Below, piece by piece: positions 1 through 8,218 of a stretch of DNA of 12,530 nucleotides (position 1 is the stretch's first letter; the number at the start of each line of letters is the position of its first letter). Origin of the DNA: Desulfuromusa sp. (GTDB lineage Bacteria > Desulfobacterota > Desulfuromonadia > Desulfuromonadales > Geopsychrobacteraceae); contig JAOZOH010000083.1 of assembly GCA_029933365.1 (NCBI GenBank), positions 1-12,530 of the forward strand, written 5' to 3'. Made by a program: the position numbers and the translations under genes. A model generated the notes under the pieces. It was not told the DNA's origin. It searched no databases and saw only the letters and a program-made list of their open reading frames with translations.

Positions 1-43
1 ATTTCTAAAAAATCAGGGTAGAATCGAAATTACAGAAAAGAAG

Positions 44-529
44 TTACACTACCATCAGTTCACCGGTAACTTTATCATCAAGATGCAAGATACCAACCGT
101 ATGATGTGGTGCTGAGCGACGGTCGGTTGGACTGCCTGGATTAAACAGGAGTATCGGCCCAACCCTGCGGCAGACAGGTCGATGGCTGTGGCCAAAAACC
201 AACACATCAATAGCAACAGTAGAAAAACTGTCCAACACACGCTTTTCTATCCCGCTTGGCGAACCCCAACCATGCACCATACCAATTCGAAAACCGGACA
301 GTTCAACAACTCTCTGGATCGGCAAGCCAGCTTGAGGCATATCCATATTTCCACAAACGCCATACCACGGAAGGGGATAAAAACAGCTATTGAGCTCGGG
401 ACAAACATGGTCACCCGCATGAAGTACGGCCTCAACATCAGCAAATGGTCCACTCAATAGTTTTTGAGCTAAAGTCATCCCTGCTACAAGAGAATGGATA
501 TGAGTGTCTGATAAAACCCCTACTAGCAT
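44..529 (-). CDS. YfcE/MJ0936-family metallophosphoesterase
   Basis: This 161-residue protein is a compact calcineurin-like metallophosphoesterase of the YfcE/MJ0936 type. The family consists of small cytoplasmic metal-dependent phosphodiesterases; the physiological substrate is usually unknown and cannot be read here. The metal-binding blocks appear in order: SDTH (Asp8, His10), HAGD (Asp40), CGNMD (Asn61), VHG (His86) and FGHSH (His114, His116), followed by the family's NPGS turn at 130-133. The length is full for the family and no signal peptide is visible. The ATG at 529 is preceded by a GAGG ribosome site about six bases upstream, which supports this start. It diverges from maeB across a long AT-rich spacer, so the two are probably separately expressed. 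Family assignment is secure; cellular role is not. Confidence 0.9.
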   Translation of the reverse strand: MLVGVLSDTHIHSLVAGMTLAQKLLSGPFADVEAVLHAGDHVCPELNSCFYPLPWYGVCGNMDMPQAGLPIQRVVELSGFRIGMVHGWGSPSGIEKRVLDSFSTVAIDVLVFGHSHRPVCRRVGPILLFNPGSPTDRRSAPHHTVGILHLDDKVTGELMVV

Positions 530-682
530 CTATAACCTCGCACAAGAATCAGTACAAAACGGTCATTTTTAGCCATTAACTGCTGAAATTCTCAATTATT
601 TTACCCTTAAAAATGTAAACTTTATACCTATATAAGACCAACGCATTGTTATTTTTGGTTTTTTTTACAGAAAATATTTGGC

Positions 683-699
683 ATTAACATTGCGTTAAT
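683..699. promoter_or_regulatory. Operator-like inverted repeat upstream of maeB
   Basis: A perfect 6-bp inverted repeat with a 5-bp spacer (ATTAAC, ATTGC, GTTAAT) lies about 40 bp upstream of the best maeB -35 candidate. The geometry suits a dimeric helix-turn-helix regulator, but I cannot name one. AT-rich DNA produces such dyads by chance, so this is only a candidate. Confidence 0.3.
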
Positions 700-737
700 C
701 CCTGACGGGTTATATTCTACATTTAAAGTCTATTGTC

Positions 738-764
738 TTGACTTTTATTTAGCATAACTATAGT
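738..764 (+). promoter_or_regulatory. Possible sigma-70 promoter for maeB
   Basis: TTGACT at 738-743 and TATAGT at 759-764 are each one base from consensus hexamers, but the spacer is only 15 bp, shorter than ideal. The -10 box lies inside the AACTATAGTT palindrome, so a protein binding there could block the promoter. The leader would be over 100 nt. Confidence 0.35.
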
Positions 765-886
765 TTTTTAGTTTAACTAATTTTTTTATTGCTCTGTTGA
801 TGCTCATCTGATCGGCTAGTTTTAAAAAATTGTAACTCTCGATAGATTACCGCATTTTAAATTTCTCTTTACAGGAGGACACACGC

Positions 887-3145
887 ATGTCGATTCGTCA
901 AGAAGCCTTGGATTATCACAGTACCGGGCGAAAAGGTAAAATTGAAGTTATCACAACAAAACCCTGCACCACCAGTCACGAGCTGGGACTAGCCTACAGT
1001 CCTGGGGTCGCTGAGCCCTGTCTGGAAATCGAAAAAAATCCAAGCGACGCTTATAAATATACCGCAAAAGGCAACTTAGTCGCGGTTGTTTCCAACGGCA
1101 CTGCAGTTCTCGGCCTTGGAGACATAGGCGCCTTGGCCGGCAAGCCTGTTATGGAAGGGAAAGGGGTTTTGTTCAAAAGTTTTGCGGATATCGACGTTTT
1201 TGATATCGAACTGAATACCAAGGACTCCGATGAAATTATCCGCACTGTTAAACTGTTAGAACCAACCTTCGGTGGTGTCAACCTGGAAGATATCAAAGGG
1301 CCGGAATGTTTCTATATTGAAGAAGAACTTAAAAAAATTATGGATATCCCGATATTCCACGACGATCAACACGGTACAGCAATCATTTCTGCTGCCGGCA
1401 TGTTGAATGCCCTTGAAATTGTCGGAAAAGATGTCACCAAGGTCAAAATGGTCGTCAATGGTGCCGGAGCTGCAGGTATTGCATGTGCCAATCTGGCTAT
1501 CACCATGGGAATCAATAAAAATAATGTCATCCTCTGCGATACAAAAGGGGTTATTTACAAAAGCCGAACTGCCGGGATGAATGAATACAAGGAACGTTTA
1601 GCTGCTGATACAGAAGCCAGAACCCTTGCTGATGCCATGGTTGATGCTGACATCTTCTTTGGGGTTTCTGCCAAAGGGGCATTGTCACCTGAAATGCTTA
1701 AAACAATGGCGAAAGATCCGATCGTTTTTGCCATGGCCAATCCCGACCCGGAAATCACTCCCCCCGATGCTAAAGCAGTACGCGATGATGTCATCATGGG
1801 AACCGGCCGTTCTGACTATGTGAACCAGGTCAATAACGTCCTCTGTTTCCCATTTCTATTCCGTGGAGCCTTGGATGTCCATGCCAGTGCCATCAACGAT
1901 GAAATGAAGCTGGCTGCAGTGAAAGCCCTGGCTGATTTGGCTAAACAGGATGTCCCAGATTCTGTTCGCAAAGCCTATGCTGGTGAAGATATTCAGTTTG
2001 GCCGGGAATATATCATTCCAAAACCCTTCGATCCACGCGTTCTCCTCCATGTTGCTCCAGCCGTTGCTCAGGCTGCTATGGACACAGGAGTCGCGCGTCG
2101 CCCAATCGAAGATATGCAGCAGTACCGTGAATCCCTTGAGGCCATGCAGGGCCGCTCCAAACAGGTGATGCGGGCCCTGATCAACAAGGCGAAAGCCAAT
2201 CCTAAGCGAATCGTATTTCCTGAAGGCGAAGAAGACAAAATTTTGCGGGCAGCTCATATACTGGTCAAAGAAAATATTGCTGTTCCAATCCTATTGGGAG
2301 ACGAAAAAGAAATCCGTACCCGGATTACAGAACTAAACCTTGAACTTGGTAATATTGAAATACTTGACCCAATGACATGCGATAAACGTGGAGATTATAT
2401 TGATACCATGTTTGAAATGCGCCAGCGCAAAGGGGTGACCCGTGCAGGAGCAAAACGACAAATAAAAGTCAATAACAACTATTTTGGTGCCATGATGGTG
2501 CAAAAAGGCGATGCTGACACCATGCTCTCCGGGATCAATCATCACTATCCGGAAACAATTCAACCAGCCTTGGAAATCATCGGCAAGCAAGAAAACCTGT
2601 CAAAAGTTCATGGAATGTACATGATGGTTTTCAAGAAAAAAGTTGTTTTCTTTGCTGATACCACTGTAACAATTGATCCTACGGCAGAAGAACTTGCTGA
2701 AACTGCCATTTTGGCAGCTGAAGAAGTACGCAAGTTTGATATAGAGCCTAGGGTGGCAATGCTTTCCTTCTCCAACTTTGGTAGCACCAGTCATCCATTA
2801 ACAGCTAAAGTTAGAAAAGCAACAGCTTTAGTAAAACAACAGGCTCCAGATCTGATCGTTGATGGCGAATTACAAGCAAACGTTGCTCTAGATCCCGAGC
2901 TGACAGCAGCTCAATACCCCTTCTCCATGCTCAAAGGGGATGCCAATGTCTTTATCTTCCCCGACCTGCAATCGGGAAATATCAGCTATAAACTCCTCAG
3001 CAAGTTGGGTGGTGCTGAAGCGGTTGGCCCTATTCTGATGGGGATGAGGAAACCCGTACATGTACTGCAACGGGGAGATGATGTTGCTGATGTTGTCAAC
3101 ATGGCTGCAGTTGCGGTTGTTGATGCTCAAAAAAAGGGCAACTAA
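887..3145 (+). CDS. maeB: NAD(P)-dependent malic enzyme fused to a phosphotransacetylase-like domain (MaeB type)
   Basis: The 752-residue product has the full MaeB architecture. It catalyses oxidative decarboxylation of malate to pyruvate, CO2 and NAD(P)H in the cytoplasm. The malic N-terminal domain (about 10-150) contains YSPGVAEPC with the predicted catalytic Tyr37, the [17 protein letters not shown] block with Lys92, and acidic metal ligands Glu134 and Asp135; Asp160 lies in FHDDQHGTA. The nucleotide-binding domain follows with GAGAAG at 192-197. From about residue 425 to the end runs a phosphate-acetyltransferase-like domain, including [10 protein letters not shown] near 540 and LQSGN near 695. 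In studied MaeB proteins this domain senses acetyl-CoA and is generally not thought to be an active transacetylase. An AGGAGGA site eight bases before the ATG fixes the start. The gene ends in a strong terminator and looks monocistronic. NADP versus NAD preference cannot be read with certainty. Confidence 0.96.
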   Translation: MSIRQEALDYHSTGRKGKIEVITTKPCTTSHELGLAYSPGVAEPCLEIEKNPSDAYKYTAKGNLVAVVSNGTAVLGLGDIGALAGKPVMEGKGVLFKSFADIDVFDIELNTKDSDEIIRTVKLLEPTFGGVNLEDIKGPECFYIEEELKKIMDIPIFHDDQHGTAIISAAGMLNALEIVGKDVTKVKMVVNGAGAAGIACANLAITMGINKNNVILCDTKGVIYKSRTAGMNEYKERLAADTEARTLADAMVDADIFFGVSAKGALSPEMLKTMAKDPIVFAMANPDPEITPPDAKAVRDDVIMGTGRSDYVNQVNNVLCFPFLFRGALDVHASAINDEMKLAAVKALADLAKQDVPDSVRKAYAGEDIQFGREYIIPKPFDPRVLLHVAPAVAQAAMDTGVARRPIEDMQQYRESLEAMQGRSKQVMRALINKAKANPKRIVFPEGEEDKILRAAHILVKENIAVPILLGDEKEIRTRITELNLELGNIEILDPMTCDKRGDYIDTMFEMRQRKGVTRAGAKRQIKVNNNYFGAMMVQKGDADTMLSGINHHYPETIQPALEIIGKQENLSKVHGMYMMVFKKKVVFFADTTVTIDPTAEELAETAILAAEEVRKFDIEPRVAMLSFSNFGSTSHPLTAKVRKATALVKQQAPDLIVDGELQANVALDPELTAAQYPFSMLKGDANVFIFPDLQSGNISYKLLSKLGGAEAVGPILMGMRKPVHVLQRGDDVADVVNMAAVAVVDAQKKGN

Positions 3146-3179
3146 GTCAGATCCTTCTTCCTAGATAGATCAGACCAGG

Positions 3180-3214
3180 CGGGAGATTCCAGAAAGGAAT
3201 CTCCCGTTTTTTTT
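3180..3214 (+). terminator. Rho-independent terminator of maeB
   Basis: A perfect 11-bp stem (CGGGAGATTCC at 3180-3190 with its complement at 3196-3206) closes a 5-nt AGAAA loop and is followed at once by eight T residues. It lies 35 nt after the maeB stop codon. There is no matching A-run on the left side, so it should act mainly in the plus direction. Confidence 0.93.
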
Positions 3215-3299
3215 ATCTAACCAACTTCCAATTCAAGGCATATATTGTTAAAATGATTAGCTAGTTGTCCGGAATGGCACCAGTTCAAGTAATGTTGTA

Positions 3300-3350
3300 G
3301 TAAACGCGGGACAGCCCCCAGGTTCATCGGGGGCTGTCCCAGGTGTTTAC
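3300..3350 (-). repeat. REP-like hairpin, copy A (inverted relative to copy B)
   Basis: The element has a perfect 12-bp stem, GGGACAGCCCCC at 3308-3319 and its complement at 3329-3340, with a 9-nt loop. An outer 6-bp arm (GTAAAC at 3300-3305, GTTTAC at 3345-3350) extends it after short asymmetric bulges. It lacks a T-run, so it is not a simple terminator. The reverse complement of this element aligns closely with copy B at 3379-3424, so the two form an inverted pair like bacterial BIMEs. The GGGACAG core resembles REP sequences associated with RAYT (TnpA-REP) transposases, from general knowledge; no such gene is in this window. Confidence 0.75.
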
Positions 3351-3378
3351 GGGCTATGAAACTGCGGTGGTTCTCGTC

Positions 3379-3424
3379 GCAAATGCCTGGGACAGCCCCC
3401 ATGCGGGGACAATCCCGCATTTGC
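3379..3424 (+). repeat. REP-like hairpin, copy B
   Basis: This is a nested fold-back: outer arms GCAAATGC (3379-3386) and GCATTTGC (3417-3424), a middle GGGA/TCCC pairing, and an inner CCCC-ATGC-GGGG hairpin (3397-3408). It carries the same GGGACAGCCCCC block (3389-3400) that occurs on the plus strand in copy A, but its second half has diverged from the perfect stem. It starts 28 nt after copy A and ends about 78 nt before the thrC start codon. The internal bulges are typical of REP units and unlike a terminator. Confidence 0.72.
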
Positions 3425-3502
3425 TGGTATCTCCCCTTAAACTAGTGCCATTCTTGGTTGTCCATCAATTCAAATTAAAAATCAGCTAGAAAGAGAATTG
3501 AG

Positions 3503-4891
3503 ATGAAATATTGCAGTACCAGAGGAAAAGTCCAGGGATTAAGCTTCAGCGCTGCAGTAATGATGGGGTTAGCTGATGACGGAGGGTTGCTCTTGCCTGA
3601 AGAGATCCCTCAATTATCAACAAGCGAGCTACAGCAACTCAGCAACCTCCCCTACCCTGAACTTGCTTTTCAAATCATATCAAAATACGCCACAGATATT
3701 CCTGCTGCAGATCTTAAAGAGCTTATTTATCGATCCTACGCCACCTTTGAAGATGCACAAATAACCCCCATCGTGAAGCAGGACGATTTGTATATTCTTG
3801 AACTGTTCCACGGCCCAACCCTCGCGTTTAAAGATGTTGCTCTGCAGTTTCTTGGGAATCTGTTTGAATATTTCTTACGTCAGACCGGTAAAAAAATGAA
3901 CATCATTGGTGCGACCAGTGGTGATACCGGGAGTGCCGCTATATATGGAGTCAAGGGGAAAGAAAACATCAATATTTTTATTCTCCATCCTAAAGGACGA
4001 GTTTCTCCAATCCAGGAACTGCAGATGACAACCGTGGTTGATGAAAATGTTTTCAACCTCGCTGTTGAAGGAACCTTTGATGACGCCCAATCCATTGTGA
4101 AAGATATTTTTGGCGATCTTAATTTCAAAGAACGCCACTCTCTGGGAGCAGTGAACTCGATCAACTGGGCAAGGGTGCTGGCGCAGGTCGTTTATTATTT
4201 CTATGCCTGGTTTCAGGTTCATAAAGAAACCGGAGCAGAACAGATTGAAGTAGCTGTTCCAACCGGCAACTTTGGTGATATTTTTGCCGGGTACATCGCC
4301 AAACGAATGGGCGTGCCAATCAATCGACTTATCTTAGCAACCAATTCCAATAACATTCTCAGTCGCTGTATCAATGCTGGAGACTACTCAATAGCCGATG
4401 TCCACCATTCCCTCTCGCCATCCATGGATATCCAGGTTGCCAGTAATTTCGAGCGCTATCTCTATTACCTGTTGGATTGCGATAGTGATAAAGTTGTCCG
4501 TGCCATGGAAAACTTCAAGCAAAACGGAAGACTGGATTTTACCGAAGCGCAAAAAGAGCGGCTAAAACAGGACTTTGCCGCATCTTCAATAGATGACACC
4601 GAAACCCTTGAAACAATCAGCTCTTTCTATCAAAAAACCGGGTACATTCTTGATCCCCACACCGCAGCCGGGATTGCCATTGGCGAAAAGGTCAGAAATT
4701 CTGACTGCCCCTTAGTATGTCTTGCGACAGCCCATCCTGCAAAATTTGGTGATGCTGTTAAACAAGCGACAGGGATAGAACCGGCGCTTCCTGCTGCCTT
4801 TGTCGGGCTAGCGACCCGTAAAAAGAAAGTTGTTACCATGTCCACTGACAAACAACAGATTAAAAATTACATCTCATCTAATTCTATCTAA
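3503..4891 (+). CDS. thrC: Threonine synthase
   Basis: This 462-residue protein is a PLP-dependent threonine synthase, which converts O-phospho-L-homoserine to L-threonine and phosphate in the cytoplasm, the last step of threonine synthesis. The N-terminus MKYCSTRG and the early DGGLLLP motif (26-32) are characteristic. The Schiff-base lysine is Lys110 in HGPTLAFKD. The phosphate-binding loop GATSGDTGSAA lies at 136-146, and the PTGNFGDIFAGY motif sits in the second half. The length fits the longer bacterial and fungal-type ThrC class (about 430-510 residues) rather than the shorter class. The ATG at 3503 has only a weak purine-rich AAAGAG site, but the MKYCSTRG start leaves little doubt. No hom, thrB or asd lies nearby, so it is not in a classical thr operon. 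No strong terminator separates it from mscS, so some read-through is possible. Confidence 0.95.
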   Translation: MKYCSTRGKVQGLSFSAAVMMGLADDGGLLLPEEIPQLSTSELQQLSNLPYPELAFQIISKYATDIPAADLKELIYRSYATFEDAQITPIVKQDDLYILELFHGPTLAFKDVALQFLGNLFEYFLRQTGKKMNIIGATSGDTGSAAIYGVKGKENINIFILHPKGRVSPIQELQMTTVVDENVFNLAVEGTFDDAQSIVKDIFGDLNFKERHSLGAVNSINWARVLAQVVYYFYAWFQVHKETGAEQIEVAVPTGNFGDIFAGYIAKRMGVPINRLILATNSNNILSRCINAGDYSIADVHHSLSPSMDIQVASNFERYLYYLLDCDSDKVVRAMENFKQNGRLDFTEAQKERLKQDFAASSIDDTETLETISSFYQKTGYILDPHTAAGIAIGEKVRNSDCPLVCLATAHPAKFGDAVKQATGIEPALPAAFVGLATRKKKVVTMSTDKQQIKNYISSNSI

Positions 4892-4909
4892 ATTAGTCAC
4901 CTTTTCTAC

Positions 4910-4937
4910 TTGTAATTAAGATAAATACTGCTATTCT
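4910..4937 (+). promoter_or_regulatory. Possible sigma-70 promoter for mscS
   Basis: TTGTAA at 4910-4915 and TATTCT at 4932-4937 are separated by 16 bp, each matching four of six consensus positions. They lie in the 109-nt AT-rich gap after thrC, about 63 nt before the mscS start. They would give mscS its own transcript, but the match is moderate and thrC read-through remains possible. Confidence 0.33.
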
Positions 4938-5000
4938 CATTAAGAAATCAATCTTCATGGTGAAGTTTGAACATTCTTTTATGAGAAAAGGGAGGACAAA

Positions 5001-5822
5001 ATGGGGGCAATTTCTGCAGATAAACTCATAGAGCTGATTCAAAGCTATGGCTTACCGATCATTTGGGCGATCGTTGTTTTCATTGTTGGTAAGATTGTTG
5101 CGCGTATGATTTCCAATGTCGTCGCGAAGATGATGAACAAAAGCAATGTTGATGAAACGCTGGTCAAATTTGTTAAAAGTATGACTTACATTGCTTTGAT
5201 GATTTTTGTCATTCTGGCAGCACTCGGAAAGCTTGGCATTGAAACCACATCCTTCGCGGCAATTTTAGCCGCCGCCGGTTTGGCCATCGGGCTTTCTTTG
5301 CAAGGCACTCTGGGAAATTTTGCAGCTGGATTTATGCTGATCCTATTCCGTCCTTTTAAGGTCGGTGATTTTGTCGAAGCAGGTGGTGTTTCTGGCATAA
5401 TTGAAGAGATTCAGATTTTCAGCACTAAAATGAGATCAGGGGACAACAAAGAAATCACGGTACCAAATGGTCAGATTGTCGGTAGCACCATTACCAACTA
5501 TTCGGCCAAGGAAACCCGCCGGGTCGATCTGGTTATTGGTGTTGGATATAATGACGATTTGAAAAAAGTCCGGGCGGTACTTGAAGATATTCTGGCAAAA
5601 GACGAGCGGGTTTTAAAAGACCCTGCACCGACAATCGGAGTATCCGAACTTGCGGATAGCAGTGTTAATTTTGTGGTCCGCCCCTGGGTTAAAAGCGGTG
5701 ACTACTGGCCAGTTCTATTTGATACGCAAGAAAACGTCAAGTTGCGTTTCGATGCTGAGGGAATTTCAATCCCCTACCCACAACAAGATCTGCATATTGT
5801 AAAGGAAGAATCAGCAGCTTAA
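5001..5822 (+). CDS. mscS: Small-conductance mechanosensitive channel, MscS family
   Basis: The 273-residue product is a minimal MscS-type channel of the inner membrane, which opens under membrane tension to release solutes during hypo-osmotic shock; the family works as a homoheptamer. Three hydrophobic segments are visible: TM1 about 18-40, TM2 about 60-79, and the pore-lining TM3 about 83-116. TM3 shows the glycine/alanine-packed pattern AAAGLAIGLSLQGTLGNFAAG, broken here as residues 90-110, followed by the conserved FRPFKVGD (116-123). The beta-domain follows with VPNG and ITNYS motifs near 155-168, then the cytoplasmic vestibule domain. Length and order match E. coli MscS closely. A GGGAGGA ribosome site four bases before the ATG supports the start. 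The gene ends just before a terminator shared with the convergent glnA. Family assignment is secure. Confidence 0.95.
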   Translation: MGAISADKLIELIQSYGLPIIWAIVVFIVGKIVARMISNVVAKMMNKSNVDETLVKFVKSMTYIALMIFVILAALGKLGIETTSFAAILAAAGLAIGLSLQGTLGNFAAGFMLILFRPFKVGDFVEAGGVSGIIEEIQIFSTKMRSGDNKEITVPNGQIVGSTITNYSAKETRRVDLVIGVGYNDDLKKVRAVLEDILAKDERVLKDPAPTIGVSELADSSVNFVVRPWVKSGDYWPVLFDTQENVKLRFDAEGISIPYPQQDLHIVKEESAA

Positions 5823-5850
5823 TTTTTTCAAAACTTTCAAGATCAGACAT

Positions 5851-5884
5851 AAAAAAACCTCCGAGAAATCCCGGAGGTTTTTTT
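5851..5884. terminator. Bidirectional intrinsic terminator between mscS and glnA
   Basis: CCTCCG (5858-5863) pairs with CGGAGG (5872-5877). Seven A residues flank the left side and seven T residues the right, so the element terminates in both directions: mscS from the left and the glnBA transcript from the right. The A- and T-runs can also extend the stem. The position between two convergent genes fits exactly. Confidence 0.92.
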
Positions 5885-5899
5885 ATGTTTACGACTCAA

Positions 5900-6021
5900 T
5901 GGCTAAGTAAAAATTTCGCCCTGCAAGGCTTGGTATTTTTTCAGGGGTGAAGACATACATCAGTATGTCGAGATCCTGAAAAAATACCGTAACGCCGCAG
6001 GACGGACTTTTTACGACGCCA
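5900..6021 (+). repeat. Dispersed fold-back repeat, copy 1 (3' of glnA)
   Basis: The whole 122-nt element is an imperfect palindrome. Its ends are TGGC and GCCA. The core has a perfect 14-bp stem (5932-5945 with 5975-5988) and an inner perfect 7-bp hairpin GACATAC-ATCA-GTATGTC (5952-5969). The outer arms pair less perfectly. It starts only three bases beyond the glnA stop codon, so it lies in the glnA 3' untranslated region, ahead of the terminator. A second copy at 7989-8111 in the same orientation is roughly three-quarters identical by eye. No ORF in it is convincing. This looks like a non-autonomous, MITE-like or structured-RNA repeat; its function is unknown. Confidence 0.82.
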
Positions 6022-6024
6022 GTG

Positions 6025-7434
6025 TTAGCAATCGAAGTAGAGAGCAAACTCTTCAGGACATGGGCGCATCCGTACTGCATCAATCTCAGCGGAGCGTTTG
6101 TAACTGATCCACATATCGATAACATCATCGGTAAAGACATCACCTTTCAGAAGAAAATTATGATCTTTTTCCAGATTGTCCAGGGCATCTTCAAGAGAAG
6201 AGGCAACGACAGGGATATCTTTAAGTTCTTCCGGTGACAAACCATAGATATCTTTATCTAATGGTTGACCTGGATCAATCTTGTTTTCAATCCCATCCAG
6301 TCCTGCCATCATTTGAGCAGCAAAGGCCATGTAGCCATTAGCAGAAGCATCAGGGGTACGATATTCAATCCTTCTGCCACTGTCACTGCTAGCAACTGGA
6401 ATCCGCAGTGAAGCGGAACGATTACGGTTGGAATATGCCAGATTGATTGGCGCCTCAAATCCTGGGACCAAACGCTTATAGGAGTTGGTTGTCGGGTTGG
6501 TAAATGCACATAGCGCTTTAGCATGCTTTATGATGCCACCAATGTAGTACATTGCGGTCTTGGACAATCCCCCATAGCCGTCACCGGCGAACAAGTTTTT
6601 GCCATCTTTCCAAAGTGACTGGTGGCAATGCATCCCGGAACCATTATCATTAAAAATTGGTTTTGGCATAAAAGTGGCTGTTTTACCGTTACGGTGAGCG
6701 ACATTCTTAACAATATACTTGAACCATTTAAGGGTATCACCCATCATCAAAAGGGAATTAAACCTGATGCCAATTTCATTTTGACCACCGGTGGAAACTT
6801 CGTGGTGAACAACTTCAACGACAATACCAACACTTTTTAACACTTGTACGATTTCGTTGCGAAGATCGACATGTGAGTCAGTTGGAGCACAAGGGAAGTA
6901 ACCTTCTTTGTGACGTGGTTTGTAGCCAAGATTCGGAAATTCCTCACGCCCAGTATTCCAGGCACCCTCAATTGAATCGACCGAATAGAATGATTCGTTA
7001 GCACTGGAAGCATAACGGATATCATCAAAAACAAAGAATTCAGCTTCAGGACCAAAGTATGCGGTATCAGCAATCCCCGTAGACTTCAGAAATGCTTCAG
7101 CTTTTTTAGCAATGAAACGGGGGTCACGACTGTACCCTTCACGGGTAATGGGATCCATAATGTCGCAGATAAGACTGAGAGTTGTTACCTGGATAAATGG
7201 ATCAATTTTGGCGGTCGTTGGATCGGGAACCAAAAGCATGTCAGAATTGTGGATCGGCTGCCAACCGCGGATTGAGGAACCGTCAAAACCGATCCCATCC
7301 TCAAAGGTATCTTCACTGAACTGATCAATCGGGGCACTGAAATGCTGCCAGATACCGATAAAGTCCAGAAATTTGAAATCAACCATCAGGCAATTATTCT
7401 CTTCTGCAAACTTAATAACATCACTTGGGGTCAT
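6025..7434 (-). CDS. glnA: Glutamine synthetase type I (GSI-beta, adenylylation-type)
   Basis: The 469-residue protein makes glutamine from glutamate, ammonia and ATP in the cytoplasm and is the main ammonium-assimilation enzyme; the family forms dodecamers. Seen in the sequence: the N-terminal [15 protein letters not shown] segment, the DGSSIRGW loop (51-58), metal ligands Glu130 and Glu132 in FGPEAEFF, Glu220 in GGQNEIG, the [10 protein letters not shown] block with His269 and His271, and RLVPGFEAP (321-329). Tyr397 in [11 protein letters not shown] corresponds to the adenylylation tyrosine of E. coli GlnA, so control by GlnE-type adenylyltransferase is predicted. Length is typical of GSI-beta. 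An AAAGGAG site (7444-7450, minus strand) supports the ATG at 7434. It lies 72 nt after glnB and is probably co-transcribed from the sigma-54 promoter upstream of glnB. Confidence 0.97.
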   Translation of the reverse strand: MTPSDVIKFAEENNCLMVDFKFLDFIGIWQHFSAPIDQFSEDTFEDGIGFDGSSIRGWQPIHNSDMLLVPDPTTAKIDPFIQVTTLSLICDIMDPITREGYSRDPRFIAKKAEAFLKSTGIADTAYFGPEAEFFVFDDIRYASSANESFYSVDSIEGAWNTGREEFPNLGYKPRHKEGYFPCAPTDSHVDLRNEIVQVLKSVGIVVEVVHHEVSTGGQNEIGIRFNSLLMMGDTLKWFKYIVKNVAHRNGKTATFMPKPIFNDNGSGMHCHQSLWKDGKNLFAGDGYGGLSKTAMYYIGGIIKHAKALCAFTNPTTNSYKRLVPGFEAPINLAYSNRNRSASLRIPVASSDSGRRIEYRTPDASANGYMAFAAQMMAGLDGIENKIDPGQPLDKDIYGLSPEELKDIPVVASSLEDALDNLEKDHNFLLKGDVFTDDVIDMWISYKRSAEIDAVRMRPCPEEFALYFDC

Positions 7435-7506
7435 CTTCTATCGCTCCTTTGAAAAAAATTGAAACTATATATGATAGTTCAGGTCAACGGTTAAATTAAA
7501 TTCCCT

Positions 7507-7890
<384 letters not shown>

Positions 7891-7906
7891 TTATCTACAG
7901 GATAGT

Positions 7907-7922
7907 AGCAAGGAACAAGCCA
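7907..7922 (-). promoter_or_regulatory. Sigma-54 promoter of the glnB-glnA operon
   Basis: On the minus strand the sequence reads TGGC, seven bases, TTGCT. This matches the sigma-54 (RpoN) consensus -24 GG and -12 GC elements with exact spacing. The predicted transcription start is near 7896, leaving a leader of about 51 nt before glnB. Nitrogen-controlled sigma-54 transcription of glnA and glnB is well known in proteobacteria, so element and context agree. Deviation: TT follows TGGC instead of the usual AC. Confidence 0.78.
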
Positions 7923-7960
7923 GTAAATAATAAAAGATCACATAATAATTATCGACCAAA

Positions 7961-7975
7961 TGCGATGAACTCGCA
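7961..7975. promoter_or_regulatory. Candidate activator (enhancer) site for the glnBA sigma-54 promoter
   Basis: TGCGA and TCGCA form a perfect 5-bp dyad around a 5-bp spacer, centred about 72 bp upstream of the predicted start. Sigma-54 promoters need an AAA+ activator bound upstream, and NtrC sites are dyads of similar geometry (TGCACC-N5-GGTGCA). The arms differ from the enterobacterial consensus, so the regulator is uncertain: NtrC or another NtrC-family protein. Confidence 0.42.
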
Positions 7976-7988
7976 AAAATGAATCAGG

Positions 7989-8111
7989 TGGCTAAGCAAA
8001 AAATTCGTTCCACAAGGCGTAGTAGTTTTTCAAGGGCGAAGGCATACATATGGTATGTCAAGGTCCTAAAAAACCGCTGCAACACCGTGGGGCGGACTTT
8101 TTGCGACGCCA
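7989..8111 (+). repeat. Dispersed fold-back repeat, copy 2 (between rlmD and glnB)
   Basis: This 123-nt element shares with copy 1 the TGGCTAAG left end, the GGACTTTTT and CGACGCCA right end, and the AAGG-CATACAT centre. Like copy 1 it is an imperfect palindrome over its full length, with a CATAC-ATATG-GTATG inner hairpin at about 8043-8057. The long inner stem is less perfect than in copy 1. It lies 13 nt upstream of the candidate activator site of glnBA and downstream of the rlmD stop, in the same orientation as copy 1. No ORF is supported. Confidence 0.8.
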
Positions 8112-8218
8112 TCAAATATCAATAACTTTCAGACGGCTTTATTTACTTAACTAATTCAACTGCACAAAATAAGGTCAACACTGCTCAACAGTGCATAAAA
8201 AATGTGCATTGTTGATTT
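8112..8218. other. 3' region of rlmD with a hairpin but no clear terminator
   Basis: This is AT-rich sequence between the rlmD stop and repeat copy 2. CAACAGTGCA (8186-8195) pairs with TGCATTGTTG (8205-8214) through nine Watson-Crick pairs and one wobble pair, closing a TAAAAAATG loop. No T-run follows on the minus strand, so it is not a textbook intrinsic terminator, although it may protect the 3' end of the rlmD transcript. Confidence 0.4.

Larger units (their letters stand above)
530..886. other. Divergent AT-rich control region between phosphoesterase gene and maeB
   Basis: This 357-nt spacer holds no credible gene. It separates two divergent genes and so must carry both promoters. Three dyads stand out: ATTAAC-N5-GTTAAT at 683-699, the perfect palindrome AACTATAGTT at 756-765, and TTAGTT-T-AACTAA at 768-780. 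A possible sigma-70 promoter for maeB (738-764) overlaps the second dyad. A strong AGGAGGA ribosome site at 873-879 precedes the maeB ATG. I recognise no riboswitch or RNA gene here. Confidence 0.6.

Noticed and set aside
1856..2257. Minus-strand open frame of 133 codons inside maeB
   Set aside because: It lies wholly inside a well-conserved coding region on the opposite strand, shows no recognisable motif and has no ribosome site; it is a shadow of maeB.
887..3145. Separate malic enzyme and phosphotransacetylase genes joined by a sequencing error
   Set aside because: The reading frame is continuous, the linker is normal, and MaeB-type fusions of this length are a well-known natural architecture.
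3217..3420. Minus-strand open frame of 67 codons between maeB and thrC
   Set aside because: Most of it is made from the two REP-like hairpins, so its amino-acid sequence simply reads the repeat; no ribosome site or domain is seen.
3454..3482. Sigma-70 promoter directly upstream of thrC starting at TTGGTT
   Set aside because: No acceptable -10 hexamer occurs at 16-18 bp spacing, so thrC's promoter could not be placed.
7455..7480. Attenuator or terminator between glnB and glnA
   Set aside because: A 6-bp AACTAT/ATAGTT stem with a nearby T-run on the minus strand is present, but the stem is all but free of GC and too weak to be called a terminator.
8186..8214. Hairpin downstream of rlmD as an intrinsic terminator
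   Set aside because: The stem is reasonable, but no T-run follows it on either strand, so only a structural 3'-end role is possible.
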